Shown here: positions 28,386 to 28,473 of the stretch, one piece after another
How positions within the stretch are numbered: the stretch's first letter is position 1
How the letters are laid out: every line of letters begins with the position of its first letter
Virus record (IMG/VR): IMGVR_UViG_3300050014_000182
Span: 1-28,473 of that record
DNA length: 28,473 bases
Reading direction: 5' to 3' (one strand)
Source of the DNA: a virus
Notes under the pieces: model-generated
Told to the model about the DNA's origin: nothing
The model's database searches: none
Seen by the model: the letters and a program-made list of their open reading frames with translations, nothing else
Program-made: the position numbers and the translations under genes

Positions 28386-28473
28386 AGTTTTTATAGTTAA
28401 TTAATTATTAAGCGGAGGGGTTATTTGTGAATTATACTTAAATGAACATTTTTATATTTACATCTTTTTAATT
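28386..28473 (-). other. Leader region upstream of the 113-residue gene
   Basis: No gene is visible in these 88 bases. They hold the second 26-bp repeat (28398-28423) and, further upstream, a TATAAT (plus 28433-28438) with no clear -35 element at a proper distance. The region is otherwise AT-rich and is cut by the right edge of the window. Confidence 0.6.
28398..28423. repeat. 26-bp direct repeat, copy 2
   Basis: Identical to 27633-27658 over 26 bases. In the minus strand it reads TAACCCCTCCGCTTAATAAT then TAATTA, and it lies between a TATAAT and the ATG at 28385, so it is likely at the 5' end of the message. Confidence 0.9.

Noticed and set aside
1-28473. Integrase, lysogeny repressor or attachment site
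   Set aside because: No integrase or excisionase motif or obvious att repeat was seen; the 26-bp repeat lies in gene leaders, not at phage-host borders.

Overview
The window is a 28.5 kb piece of a tailed double-stranded DNA phage (Caudoviricetes) with siphovirus architecture, or a prophage of one. It carries a complete HK97-type head and long non-contractile tail module: small and large terminase, portal, prohead protease, HK97-fold major capsid protein, head-tail joining proteins, tail tube protein, tail assembly chaperone, tape measure, baseplate hub and fibres. I see no tail sheath, integrase, excisionase, tRNA, rRNA, CRISPR array or insertion sequence. Every gene I support is on the minus strand, so transcription runs from high to low coordinates, and the left edge cuts a holin-like gene. 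The host cannot be named from this sequence. Almost all starts lack a Shine-Dalgarno sequence and are preceded by AT-rich leaders, often with TATAA. The best promoter is nevertheless sigma70-like (TTGCCA-17-TATAAT), which is unlike the usual Bacteroidota promoter, so a poorly cultured lineage with weak SD usage is plausible but unproven.

Layout in the direction of transcription. (1) 28.5-25.9 kb is an accessory/early region of small proteins: a zinc-finger peptide, an HTH plus zinc-finger protein, a PD-(D/E)XK nuclease with a NUMOD-like motif resembling a homing endonuclease, a 174-bp hexamer tandem array, and a 26-bp repeat placed upstream of two genes. (2) 25.9-18.3 kb is a dense cassette with overlapping starts and stops: two GT2 glycosyltransferases, two class I methyltransferases, a GT-B glycosyltransferase, another GT2, an unknown protein, a one-helix peptide, a ParB-like protein, an SPL-like radical SAM enzyme and a DDD-motif glycosyltransferase. 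It abuts the terminase genes. (3) 18.3-16.2 kb holds the small and large terminase and a small DUF2292-like protein.

(4) 16.1 kb is a regulatory junction: an operator-like dyad, a sigma70 promoter, a hairpin with a U tract, then the portal gene. (5) 16.0-8.7 kb is the head and tail-tube module: portal-MuF fusion, protease with an acidic linker, capsid protein, an unlisted 51-residue gene, connector, closure, HK97 gp10-like, terminator and tube proteins. (6) 8.6-4.6 kb is the tail-tip module: chaperone with a -1 frameshift at an A10 run, tape measure and baseplate hub. (7) 4.6 kb to the left edge holds virion/fibre proteins, a beta-repeat fibre, a papain-like cysteine peptidase and the holin-like protein.

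The two most abundant virion proteins (capsid and tail tube) have strong RNA hairpins next to their genes, which suggests their expression is tuned post-transcriptionally. The most unusual material is the sugar/methyl/radical-SAM/ParB cassette, which may modify DNA bases or virion glycans, and several non-coding elements: the hexamer array, the 26-bp leader repeat, the 18-bp hairpins directly after TAG stops, and the interlocked stems before the chaperone gene.
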